A DNA stretch of 64,000 bases from Phytophthora hibernalis (taxonomy: Eukaryota > Oomycota > Peronosporomycetes > Peronosporales > Peronosporaceae). The stretch lies in assembly GCA_012656075.1 (NCBI GenBank), contig JAAKBF010000050.1, positions 124,001-188,000 of the forward strand. Direction: 5' to 3'. Under the pieces are notes generated by a model. The model was not told the DNA's origin and made no database searches. It was given only the letters and a program-made list of their open reading frames with translations. Shown here piece after piece: positions 55,542 to 64,000 of the stretch. The translations under genes and the position numbers were made by a program. Numbering within the stretch: position 1 is the stretch's first letter; every line of letters begins with the position of its first letter.

Positions 55542-55745
55542 ATGGCGTACTCTCCTGAGCAATACCAAGCTAGCAAGGAACGTATCAAAGCAGCACAGAA
55601 GCGCTACTACCAGCGCACACGCGACGCTCGCTTGTCGTATCAAAAGAGCTACGACGACAAGAATAGAAAGCAGATTCGAGCTCGCAAGCGTAAGCCCAGA
55701 ACCGAACTTAACGAAACAGAAAGCGCTGAAACTGAACTTAATTAA
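55542..55745 (+). CDS. small highly basic protein
   Basis: 67 codons, start MAYSPEQYQASKERIKAAQ, complete and unbroken. About a third of the residues are Lys or Arg, with repeated Y-Y-x-x-x-R-x-x-R-L-S-Y-Q-K spacing, and the tail is Arg/Glu-rich. Such short basic Tyr/Lys/Arg proteins occur in DNA viruses and related elements as likely DNA-binding or condensing proteins; that role is an inference. The start is supported by ATATAG 4 nt upstream. Alternative: a regulatory DNA-binding protein of the element. Confidence 0.7.
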   Translation: MAYSPEQYQASKERIKAAQKRYYQRTRDARLSYQKSYDDKNRKQIRARKRKPRTELNETESAETELN

Positions 55746-55778
55746 TTAATCAATTTTTTCTCAGATAAAAAGTCAAGA

Positions 55779-55784
55779 ATATAG
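55779..55784 (+). promoter_or_regulatory. ATATAG start motif (mini-ORF)
   Basis: ATATAG, then CCA, then ATG 55788. Confidence 0.45.
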
Positions 55785-55787
55785 CCA

Positions 55788-55859
55788 ATGACTGACGCCG
55801 ACAACACGCTTCAAATAACTGGCTTAAAACCTCCACCAAGGCATACTCCAAATATCTGA
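55788..55859 (+). CDS. mini-ORF of 23 codons
   Basis: ATG 55788 opens MTDADNTLQITGLKPPPRHT and ends at TGA 55857-55859. It would be ignored but for the ATATAG motif 3 nt upstream, which it shares with the larger genes. It may be a real micropeptide, a truncated gene or a leader. About 110 bp separate it from the motif of the polymerase gene. Confidence 0.35.
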   Translation: MTDADNTLQITGLKPPPRHTPNI

Positions 55860-55967
55860 ATTAATTCATTTCAGATTTTTGTATATTAGTATGATATAAA
55901 GTCGATCCTGATACAAGATCCAAAAGATTATAAAGTCATATCTACGAAGAATAATATACCCAACAAT

Positions 55968-55973
55968 ATATAG
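55968..55973 (+). promoter_or_regulatory. ATATAG start motif (DNA polymerase gene)
   Basis: ATATAG followed by GCAACATTTG; no ATG is present where the other genes have one, so the start codon appears to be lost by a small change. The polymerase frame is open from 55974. Confidence 0.45.
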
Positions 55974-56618
55974 GCAACATTTGCACACGAGCTCGAAGGA
56001 TTAAAGAGATTAAATATCCAAGCTATCAAATGGGGTAGTAGCTACCGTGTTAAGGTGCGTGGTAGAACGGGTAAGATGGTTTATGTAAGCAACGTTTCGC
56101 GCCCAATCAACCTGAGATTGGTAGCTAAGCAGTACAATGTTTCGATTGAAACCCTTGAGAAACACTTGTCGCCTGACTACAAGGCTGATCCTAAGTACCG
56201 TTTTTACAATGGTAATCACATGGAATCACACCTATATGAGGGTGTTGAGCCTTCTGTTTTCTACGACAAGCTCGAGAATGTTCTTTCGACTCAGGCGAGT
56301 GCGTTTAAGGTAAATGTTGCTCTTGGGTTCGAACTTGTAAGCAAGACCGATCCTGATGATACTCGCTACTTCTATCCAAATCTCGCTACCACGTATGTGT
56401 TCAATAAGCCTGTCGCTATCAACAGCAAGGCTGATATTCGAAAGAAGGTGATTTCGGAAATCCGTTCTATGGAGTTGGCTGACAAACTGAACTACCCCAG
56501 CTCCGGGTATAAGCTCAAGCCGATCACTGCATTCAAGATATTCATCTACCATCGCGACCATGCTCTGGGGACAGCGAAACTGTCATCCCTCAGATTATTC
56601 GCGAAAACAAGCATGTAA
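55974..56618 (+). pseudogene. DNA polymerase gene, N-terminal domain (frame 1)
   Basis: Open from the ATATAG motif, reading LEGLKRLNIQAIKWGSSYR and, further on, SVFYDKLENVL, VALGFELVSK and RYFYPNLATTYVF. These blocks resemble the region that precedes the exonuclease domain in large Polinton polymerase proteins. Near 56570 the sense continues in the phase of the main polymerase frame, so one base has been lost or gained there; the leftover frame runs to a stop at 56618. No in-frame ATG early; start lost. Confidence 0.65.
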
Positions 56619-59600
56619 TCAACTTCCCTAAGACCAACAACAAGTGCGTCTTCCACTGCATCGCCTGGCATACATTCCAGAGCTCTAAGAAGGATCCTCG
56701 CAGAATTCAGGCTCAGGTGAAGGAGGCATTCAAGCGCTATTGCTCTTTCAAGGGGGTTAACTAAACGTTGAGCCTATTTCGAAGCTTCAAGCCCATTGAC
56801 CTACTACAGCTCGATGAGGTTGAGGACTGCTTCCAACATGGTATTAACGTATATAATATGGATGTAGTTTCTGGAAATGTAAAATGCATTCGTAGATCGG
56901 ACAAGGGGTATGAAGCTATGGATATTCTATCGCACGAGAATCACGCTCTTTACATTAAGAACATCGATATGCTTCAGTCTAAGTATCAATGTCCTAAGTG
57001 TGAAATGGTTTTTATCAGCGCTGAAAAGCTGAAAAATCACAAGAAGAATCAGTGTGAGCTTGTAAATATTGAGAGCTTCCCCGCTGAGCCAACTATTTAC
57101 AAACCGGCTCAGAACACGATACGATCACTGCTTACTAAGTATTCCATCAAGGATGCTGACCAGTACATCGATCACTTCATCGTTTATGACTTTGAGGCCA
57201 TTCTTAAGCCTACCGCGACTCAACACGGGGAGAATACTGTCTTCACGAACGAACATATTCCTGTGTCATCAGTAGCTGATAGCTTAACCGAGGAGGTGCG
57301 TTGCTTTGAAAATGACGATCCAAAGGTGCTGCTTACGGATATGTTCAAATACATCGGTGATGTATCCGTGAAGATCCAGCAGTACAATGTCAATAAGTAC
57401 AAATTGCTTCTTCAAAAACTCATCAATGCTCACGGTCTGACAGGCATGGAACTTCCAGGTGTAAAGCTTGGTAAGACCTACAAGATGCCTGATGTTGAGA
57501 GTTGGATTGAAGAGGGGAAGTATGCCAGCTTCGTTGACTTTCACCGCAGTCTTGGTTTTGGTAAGCAAAGATCTGATTACGGGAAACGGAAACAGCAAGT
57601 ACCACTATTCGGCTTCAATTCTGGTCGATACGATCTTAACTTGATTAAGAAGGATTTGTTTGCCGTAATTGGTACCGACAACATCAAATCTGTCATCAAG
57701 AACCCCAGCTACATGTGCATTGCTACATCGGACATGAAAATGCTTGATATCACTAACTATGTACCAGCTGGTACTAGCTACGACAAGTATCTTACAACAT
57801 ATCTCGGTGGCTGCAAATGCGATGACAAAATTAGATGTGTATGCGGTCTTGGCAAGGGTCTTTTCCATTACGAGTACATCACCGCGTTCAATGTTCTAAA
57901 CCAGACTACTATCCCGCCTAAGTCAGCTTTTGATAGCAAGCTCCGTGGAACAAGCATCACCGGCGATGACTACGAACGAGTGAAGTTCGTGTGGGATTAC
58001 TACGAGATGAAATCGATCAAAGACCTACTGATCTGGTACAACAATCTCAACGTAGTCCCTTTCATCAAAGCTATCAAGGCTCAGCGAGAGCTATTTAAGC
58101 GTTTCAATCTGGATATGTTTGCGGATGGAGTGTCCCTACCTGGTCTTTCAGAGAAGGTCATGTATCAGACCTGCTTCAATAATCTCCAATTTCCGGATAA
58201 GAAACCTGCTAACGCATTCCAATTTCCAGCTAAGCGCATGGCTGGCTACAAGAGTCAGGACGCTAAGGCAAAGCGAAAATTTGGTATGACACTCGAGCAC
58301 TTGAATACATTGCTGCAAAAGCAAAAGTATCTGTGTGGTCTATGCTACTGTCAGCTGACTGCTGATACCGCTTCAGCGGATCGTATCAACCATAATCTTG
58401 GCCACATCGACGGCAACATCTTGGTCAGCTGCGTAAAGTGCAACACCGCTCGAAAAGACATGTCGCTTAAGGGGTTTCGGTATAAGAAGTTGCTTGAGTT
58501 CAACTCGGACAGACTGGTCTACTCGATCGACAAGGAGGAGAAGGATATCTACTCTAAGATGAAGGCCAACATTACTGGAGGTCCATCTATTATCTTCAAT
58601 CGCTACGCTAAGCGTAATGACACGAAGATTCGCGGTGGTAAGGTCTGTAAGAAAATTATCGGATACGACGCTAACGCTGTATACCTATGGGCTATTGGTA
58701 ATGAGATGCCATGCGGTCGATTGACTATGGTTGAAGCGTATGATGATATCATCGATGACATCAAAGCAGACAAGGTATTCGGCTTTCTCGAGTGTGATAT
58801 TCGCACACCAGAGCACCGCAAACAGTACTTTCGTGAGTTGACTCCAATTTTCAAGAATGTACTGATCGACTGTACGAATGAGAGCGTCATTGGTAAGCAC
58901 ATGTTCGATCACAATGAGGCGCGCAAGCAAAGCCGAGCAAAGCCAGCTCGCAAGTTGATTGGTAGCTACTTTGGTGAAAAGATTCTCATCTACACTCCTT
59001 TGCTCAAGTGGTACCTTTCTCATGGTATGGAGATCACCAAGACTTACTGCTTTATCAAGGCCAGCTCTCACAAGGCTTTTGCTCCTTTTATGGAGGCTGT
59101 ATCAAACGCTCGACGAGAAGGTGATGTTGATAAGTCTAAGGCGATGATTGCTGAGATGATGAAACTTGTAGGCAACAGTGCTTTTGGTCGATCTGGAATG
59201 GACATGAGCAAGCACAAAGAGGTCAAGTATGAGTCGAGCGACAAAGGTATTAAGAACAAGATCGAACACTTTACGTTCCATGGCTTGGAAGAGCTTAACG
59301 ATGCGTGTGAAATCACCATGAAGAAACGCCGACGTAATAACAAGAACCCAATCCATTTGTCGATTGCTATCTATCAGCTTGCGAAGCTACGTATGCTTCA
59401 GTTCTACTACCACTGCATAGATTTCTACTTCGACCGCTCTGACTTCCAGTACCAGGAGATGGACACTGATTCAGCTTATATCGCTTTCAGCTGTGATAAT
59501 CCGTTTCAAGACTGTATCAAGCCTGAGCTACGTGCTCACTTCAAGGAGCATAAATACGATTGGTTCCCACGCGACTTCAACACTGAGGTAGCTAAGTTTG

Positions 59601-59950
59601 ATCGCCGTACCCCTGGTTTGTTCAAAGATGAATGGTCAGGTGATGCTATGGTCTCACTATCGAGTAAGAACTATATTTGCTATCTACCCGACGAATCTTA
59701 CAAGGTAAAAGTTTCAGCGAAGGGTGTTCAGCAGGGAGGTGGTCGAAACAATGGTGTTCTTAATCCTGATGGGTTTGAGACTGTTGTACGGGATCGCATC
59801 ACGCTACAAGGTACAAACAAGGGGTTCACACTATCGAAAGAAACCAAATCTATCATAACCTATACTCAAAACAAAACAGCGCTCAACTACTACTATGACA
59901 AACGTCGAGTACTTGATGATGGCATCACGACTGAACCACTTGATATTTAA
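56572..59950 (+). pseudogene. polB: protein-primed family-B DNA polymerase with HNH insert (one stop)
   Basis: The phase is open from about 56572, broken by TAA 56762-56764, then open for 1,060 codons (numbering from 56768). A C2H2-like CPKCEMVF...H...C lies near residue 77. 3'-5' exonuclease: ExoI YDFEA (D141), ExoII FNSGRYD (N284, D289), ExoIII candidate YNNLN (Asn428 where Asp is usual). HNH-type insert, about 500-565: CGLC, ADRINHN, LGHIDGNI, CVKCNTARK. Polymerase: motif A YDANAVYLWA (D634), motif B KLVGNSAFG (about 798-806), motif C MDTDSAY (D899). Ends DDGITTEPLDI. It would copy the element from a terminal protein primer. Family membership is secure. Activity is not: the gene is broken at 56570 and 56762. 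Confidence 0.92.
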
Positions 59951-59981
59951 GCAGCTAACCACTGGGGATTTTTTAATGTAA

Positions 59982-59987
59982 ATATAG
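59982..59987 (+). promoter_or_regulatory. ATATAG start motif (integrase)
   Basis: ATATAG, then ATC, then ATG 59991, only 31 nt after the polymerase stop. Confidence 0.5.
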
Positions 59988-59990
59988 ATC

Positions 59991-61013
59991 ATGGACGCGC
60001 TATTAAAGAAACTCTACTATGACCCAAAAACCGGTTTTATCGGAGCTCAAGCTCTGTATCGGAAGGCAAAGGAGTTAAATCCTAAGATAACTTTCAAAAT
60101 CGTAAAGGATTGGTATGCGAGTCAGACCGATATTCAACGATATCAGGAGCAAAAGAAGAGATTCAATGGCTTCAAAATAGCTTCGCATAACCCCAACTCT
60201 TGGCAAATGGATCTTGCGTTTTGGGAGAAGCGACCAATTTTGACTGCTATCAATATCAACTCGAGGTTGGGCTTTGCAAAGGTCTTATCGAACAAGACAG
60301 CAGCAACTGTGTTAGTAGCGCTTAAAGCGTTTGTTCGCCTCCATAAAGTGGATATCATTACAAGCGATAATGGTAGCGAGTTGAGTCAAGCTTCAAATGG
60401 AGCACTAAAGAATTGAGCGATTTAACAGAACGTTGAAGCAGAGACTAACTAAAATGTCCCCCAAGAGGATTTCGCAAAAGCTTATCACTGACGTTATTGA
60501 AAACTACAATAGCACGTTTCATCGTTCGATTGGTATGACCCCGAATGATGCAAAAGGCAAAGTAATGGATGCAGATCTGAGTCATAATCAGGTGGAAGCC
60601 GATAGAATTGAGAAGGAGTTTGAGGTCGGATCAAGCGTATTATACCGTCTCAAGAAGCAGGCATTTGGTAAAGAATCGGCTCGTTGGAGCAATGCCGTCT
60701 ATACAATAGTGGGAATGGATGGTTACCGAGTCCAAATCCGTTCAAAAATGGTCATACCCTCTACAAGGCACCAAACGATCTTAAAATGGTTAAAACAGAG
60801 ACTACAGATGCTACTATTAATCGAGGCGACATTCTTGAGGCGGAAAAGATCTTGGATCACAAAAAGATGCGGTCTGGTATGTACAAATATCTGATCAAGT
60901 GGGTTGGTAATGAGCCTGACTCCTGGGAGCCATTCTCAAATCTCCGTTTAATTAACAAGAACAAGAGATCAACTCTTGAAAACGAGTACTGGAAGTCAAA
61001 AAAGGAGACGTGA
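59991..61013 (+). pseudogene. int: retroviral-type integrase with chromodomain (two frame changes)
   Basis: Inserts the element into host DNA. N-terminal helical part MDALLKKLYYDPKTGFIGAQ. Catalytic rve core: WQMDLAFW (first D, about 60199-60222), ITSDNGSEL (second D, about 60358-60384), then after a one-base change near 60410, ERFNRTLK (the Glu, 60415-60438). The DNA-binding tail follows, with VLYRLKKQAFGKESARWSNAVY. A second change near 60745 leads to the C-terminal chromodomain: ILEAEKILDHKKMRSGMYKY and YLIKWVGNEPDSWEPFSNL (about 60828-60945), end TGA 61011-61013. Chromodomains in integrases are known to direct insertion to histone-marked chromatin. Order and size fit Polinton integrases. 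Confidence 0.88.
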
Positions 61014-61112
61014 TTAGCTTTAAAATTTAATTGATAGAGACATCCTCTGTAAGCTTTTGACCCATATATTACTGCCAATATTTTTATACGATTATGAATT
61101 ATCTGACTTGAT

Positions 61113-61118
61113 ATATAG
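61113..61118 (+). promoter_or_regulatory. ATATAG start motif (small helical ORF)
   Basis: ATATAG, then 6 nt, then ATG 61125. Confidence 0.45.
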
Positions 61119-61124
61119 ATACCA

Positions 61125-61414
61125 ATGTGCCCCAGTTGTATAGAAAAGAACGTGAGCTTGTTAAGATTCGACGTAAGCTTTGGATCATCCAAGAAGTAAG
61201 TCGAATCAAGAATGAGTTGTTGAACCTTGATGCAAGCGCGAATTTCCGCAAAACGGTAGTCAATCGAAAGTATCAACATGAGTTGGAAGAAATCTTTGGC
61301 GTTCCGTTCCATTGTATCAAAGACCGATATCTAAATCTTCTCAATGAGAGAAACCGAATCTGTCATACATATCTACCTTTCCGCCATGACTCAGTTATGC
61401 CGAGCTACTGGTAG
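61125..61414 (+). pseudogene. small helical protein, unknown
   Basis: ATG 61125 reads MCPSC and then leaves the long frame. The phase one codon-position on reads KERELVKIRRKLWIIQEVSR and NRKYQHELEEIFGVPFHCIK, to TAG 61412-61414, about 95 codons. A one-base change near 61140 would explain the switch. Predicted mostly alpha-helical and charged, no motif recognised. Position directly after the integrase and the ATATAG motif mark it as an element gene. Confidence 0.5.
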
Positions 61415-61451
61415 AAACCTAATTACGGTACTCATTTTTATGACTCACAAC

Positions 61452-61457
61452 ATATAG
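61452..61457 (+). promoter_or_regulatory. ATATAG start motif (long ORF)
   Basis: ATATAG, then 7 nt, then ATG 61465. Confidence 0.5.
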
Positions 61458-61464
61458 GATCGAT

Positions 61465-64000
61465 ATGTTTCCAAATTTCACATCGCTTGCTCAGAGAGAG
61501 CAAAAACGACAGGAGCTTCTTGAAAGAGCTCAGCGTCGCGTTCGTCAAGCTAAAGCCAAGCGTGAAATGTACGAAGGCGCTTCGTGGGCAAGTGATATCG
61601 CGAATGGTATTACAACTATTGCTAAGAAATCAACCGAATCAACTCAGACTGATACGAGTGTTGGATCTGACGATACTATTCCACAAGAAGTAAAGCAAAC
61701 CATGGATAGTATGATTGATCAGGTAATTGCTCAATCGGACTTTAAAAAATCTGAATGATGAAAACTCCGTAAAAACCCTGAGGTCTCCACACCAACGATG
61801 GTAGATGCTGGCATACAAGCCAAGCCTTCAGTAGTTGATGTTGGTATCAGCAACACTCCTGTCATGAATGATGCTATGGTTGGAGAAGATGCTCCTGATA
61901 AATTTACATTCAGTGATGATGACAGCGATGAAATCAAAGACCAAAATAGATCAAAACAAGCTGTTGCACAGATATTTGATGTTTATCCAATTCTTGCAGA
62001 CTTACGCATTCATCCTCTTGCATCTAAAGGACGTCAGCTAACGAAGTATTGCATTGGTAAAGATGCAAAGACGTATAGTATTAGATTGAAAAAGCATGTT
62101 TTAGTCCCAAGCATTGATTAGAGCGAAACATACGACCATATTGGAGTTATTATCACCAACGACGTTAGATTCCTCACTTATATCAATGAAAAGAGGGAAC
62201 GCAACGAAATGGCGAAGGAGGATAAAGATACACCACGCCTGATATGGGAATATATTGGATCAAAAAGGAAAAGAGTCAATGCTTCAGAAGGAGATATCGC
62301 TGATCGCACCAAACAGAGACTTGAGGACAGTTTTGTCTTCGATAATTCAACTTCCACAGCGAGTGATCAGTCTAATAGCAAGCTCAAACTGTTTTGGACC
62401 ATCAGTAAAAATAAGGGATTGCTTGAATCCAATGGCTTAAGAAAGAAGATTGTTCCAATACTCAATGGAGCTATCAAGACATCCCCTATTGATAATGATG
62501 GATACGTTTGGGTTGATGGGCATTCAATCAGCGTCTATGGAAAAGAAAGTGATAGAACAAAGCCAGCGATCACAAAGAAGGTAAATTGGCTACTTACGCT
62601 ACGTTCATTTATCAATATGGTCAGAGACAGAGGACTTCAGTTAGAGGTGATTGGTAAGCATGACGAGGAAATTGGCGTCAAGGAATTCACACCAGCCGAT
62701 GGAGAAGCTAAACATGGAACAATGAGTGGTATCGATGAAGATATGAACCCAAAGCTGAGCAACGCGGACAATGATGCTACAAGGATACTGACGGATTACT
62801 ACACACAACTCCAATCGAAGGATATTGAAATCCCTTTCAGACTAATACCCATTATTTATACAGAAAAGAAAAAGGTGTTAAAACCTCATTCAACATACTA
62901 TTTTGGTAAGCCAACTGATTCCAAACCTTTAAATATCATGACGGAAGATAAATATAAAAGGCATAAGCAAGTATCCGGTGTAGCTTGGAATGGTTTGATG
63001 AGAACTATCAGGTGGATGGATACATTCTCATCTTTACTCAACGGTTTGAGGATTTGGATAAATATCTCAAGGATGTTGAATATCCATTTCCAGCAACTGA
63101 TGAAGAAGCGGCTAAAATAAATAAAGAGAAGAAACGGAACGAGAAAATACGTAAAAACCTTGATGACAATCTCAAAATCCTAAATGAGGCCATCCTTAAA
63201 TCGGCCCATGATATCAAGCGTCAAAGTAATGAGCAGTATCATCACGACGATAATTTGCAAAAGCTTCATGATGACTCGGAGGCAGCTTTGGGTGAAGCTC
63301 AGAAGCGCTAAGAAGAAGCTGTGTACGGGGTCAAACTCAAAAGCAGCAAGATCGGCGTTGAAGGCAGCGACATCAGCAATGAAAGCAACAAAGGCAGTCT
63401 ATTCAGCGAAGTCAAAGCAATACAGTCAAGCTTTACATGGAAAAACACATGTAGAAGACTTTAATGAGCGACAAGATCAACGAAGGGTAAAAGGAGTTCT
63501 TAATGATATGGTAAATGTTGTTAGTGGGAGTGGCTTGAAGGGGCGTGGTCTAAGAGGTGCTGGTGTTGCTCCATTGGGAGGTGTAGTTCGCCGCGGCCGT
63601 ACTTACAATCTCAACGAAATCCAGGGTTTAGCAACCCCAAGCGCCTACGTTTATCGTCAGCTTGGAAGCAAGTATATTCGTATTCCCGACCTTGATGCCA
63701 AAACACTTGTGATTGTACAGCCAAATCGTTGCAAATGCGGACCCAAATGTCAAATCAGTGATAGTCTACAATCCATGATCAGGACTCTTGTGTATAAGAA
63801 TCAGATCGATCAAGCTTCGTATGATAAGCTATCTATCGATGATAAGAAACTGTTCAAAGAGATCCTTGCGCTCACACATCTTCGGCACAATTTCCATGAT
63901 TAGCTAACGAACCCTCTGGAGACTCTTCGTGCTGAGTATGATAATCTCAAGGGAGCGATGATGTTAGGGAATGACAACCCGAGCATCATCAAACAGCTCA
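61465..64000 (+). pseudogene. long element ORF of unknown function, interrupted, runs off window
   Basis: From ATG 61465 one phase can be followed to about 62980 with only in-frame stops: TGATGA at 61756-61761 and TAG at 62119-62121. The sense then moves one phase (DGYILIFTQRFEDLDKYLKD), and moves again near 63300 to a phase open to 63900 (TAG 63901-63903) and on to the window end. Parts: an N-terminal charged helix (REQKRQELLERAQRRVRQAK), an acidic linker, a mixed domain (62200-62980), a coiled coil (63090-63300), an Ala/Lys-rich helix, a Gly/Arg stretch (GLKGRGLRGAGVAPLGGVVR), then a compact domain with YVYRQLGSKYIRIPDLDAK and CKCGPKC. The tail reads NDNPSIIKQL at the edge. About 840 codons so far. 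I recall similar tails in uncharacterised proteins of other Polinton-like elements; function unknown, a virion-related role is only a guess. Confidence 0.6.

Larger units (their letters stand above)
55447..64000 (+). mobile_element. Polinton/Maverick-like element, left part (continues past window)
   Basis: A compact run of same-strand ORFs encodes a protein-primed family-B DNA polymerase and a retroviral-type integrase, the defining pair of Polintons/Mavericks (self-synthesising transposons related to adenovirus-like and adinto-type viruses). Spacers are short and AT-rich. ATATAG stands before the start of several genes. I could not find the terminal inverted repeat; the left border is somewhere between about 54200 and 55527. 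No ATPase, adenoviral-type protease or capsid gene is visible; they may lie beyond 64000. All larger genes have stops or frame changes. Confidence 0.85.

Noticed and set aside
58603..59356. Minus-strand frames within the polymerase gene
   Set aside because: Shadows of the polymerase coding strand around motifs A to B.
61465..62121. Alternative genetic code or programmed stop readthrough in the element
   Set aside because: TGA, TAG and TAA all interrupt frames, frameshifts also occur, and neighbouring genes use TAA, TAG and TGA as normal ends.

Overview
The window looks like a piece of an oomycete nuclear genome, most likely Phytophthora or a close relative. The evidence is a Crinkler (CRN) N-terminal remnant with its LFLAK and HVLVVVP-type landmarks, a KRE6/SKN1-type glucan-synthesis fragment, short GT-AG introns of about 50-115 nt, and repeat families typical of oomycete accessory regions (FAR1/SWIM MULEs that also carry an Ulp1-like protease, DDE_3 Tc1-like elements, DDE_1 pogo-like elements, Ty1/copia). 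Most of the 64 kb is nested, decayed transposons. The only host genes that look close to complete lie in an island at about 37.4-42.7 kb.

Layout. 1-11.35 kb: an old LTR-retroelement relic, with related LTR-like ends at about 196-345 and 11217-11347, structured repeats, a zinc-knuckle remnant and a coiled-coil remnant. A well-delimited copia element (3709-8865, 255-bp LTRs, target duplication ATTAC) is inserted in it. 11.67-15.44 kb: MULE-A. 15.7-17.1 kb: Tc1-like transposase. 18.0-18.4 kb: LTR relic. 18.7-22.47 kb: MULE-B, cut by a pogo fragment. 23.3-25.8 kb: MULE-C, split onto both strands by an inversion. 25.8-28.56 kb: decayed copia. 28.6-32.2 kb: mostly empty, with strong hairpins. 32.3-36.2 kb: copia RNase H scrap and MULE-E of another family.

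37.39-41.54 kb holds a multi-exon calponin-homology gene. 41.63-42.68 kb holds a convergent folD-type gene. A pogo-like element with perfect 18-bp TIRs (42778-44706) sits about 100 bp upstream of folD. 44.9-47.4 kb is a cluster of host-gene fragments: KRE6-like abutting UTP13/TBL3, an unidentified piece, and a kinase tail. MULE-D (about 47.5-53.36 kb, minus strand) follows, with matching TIRs, a DNA-binding domain, transposase core, SWIM finger and Ulp1-like protease.

The most interesting part is the right end, about 55.5-64.0 kb, which runs out of the window. It is a compact Polinton/Maverick-like element in an AT-rich context unlike its surroundings. It has a small basic protein, a protein-primed family-B DNA polymerase with an embedded HNH-type domain, a retroviral-type integrase with C-terminal chromodomain, a small helical ORF, and a long ORF of unknown function. 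The hexamer ATATAG lies 3-7 nt before five candidate start codons and just upstream of the polymerase frame. The element carries several frameshifts and stops, so this copy is probably inactive. No ATPase, protease or capsid gene is visible inside the window.

Single-base indels also occur in the genes that look like host genes (folD, the CH-domain gene, UTP13), sometimes in homopolymers. Some 'frameshifts' here may therefore be assembly errors rather than decay.
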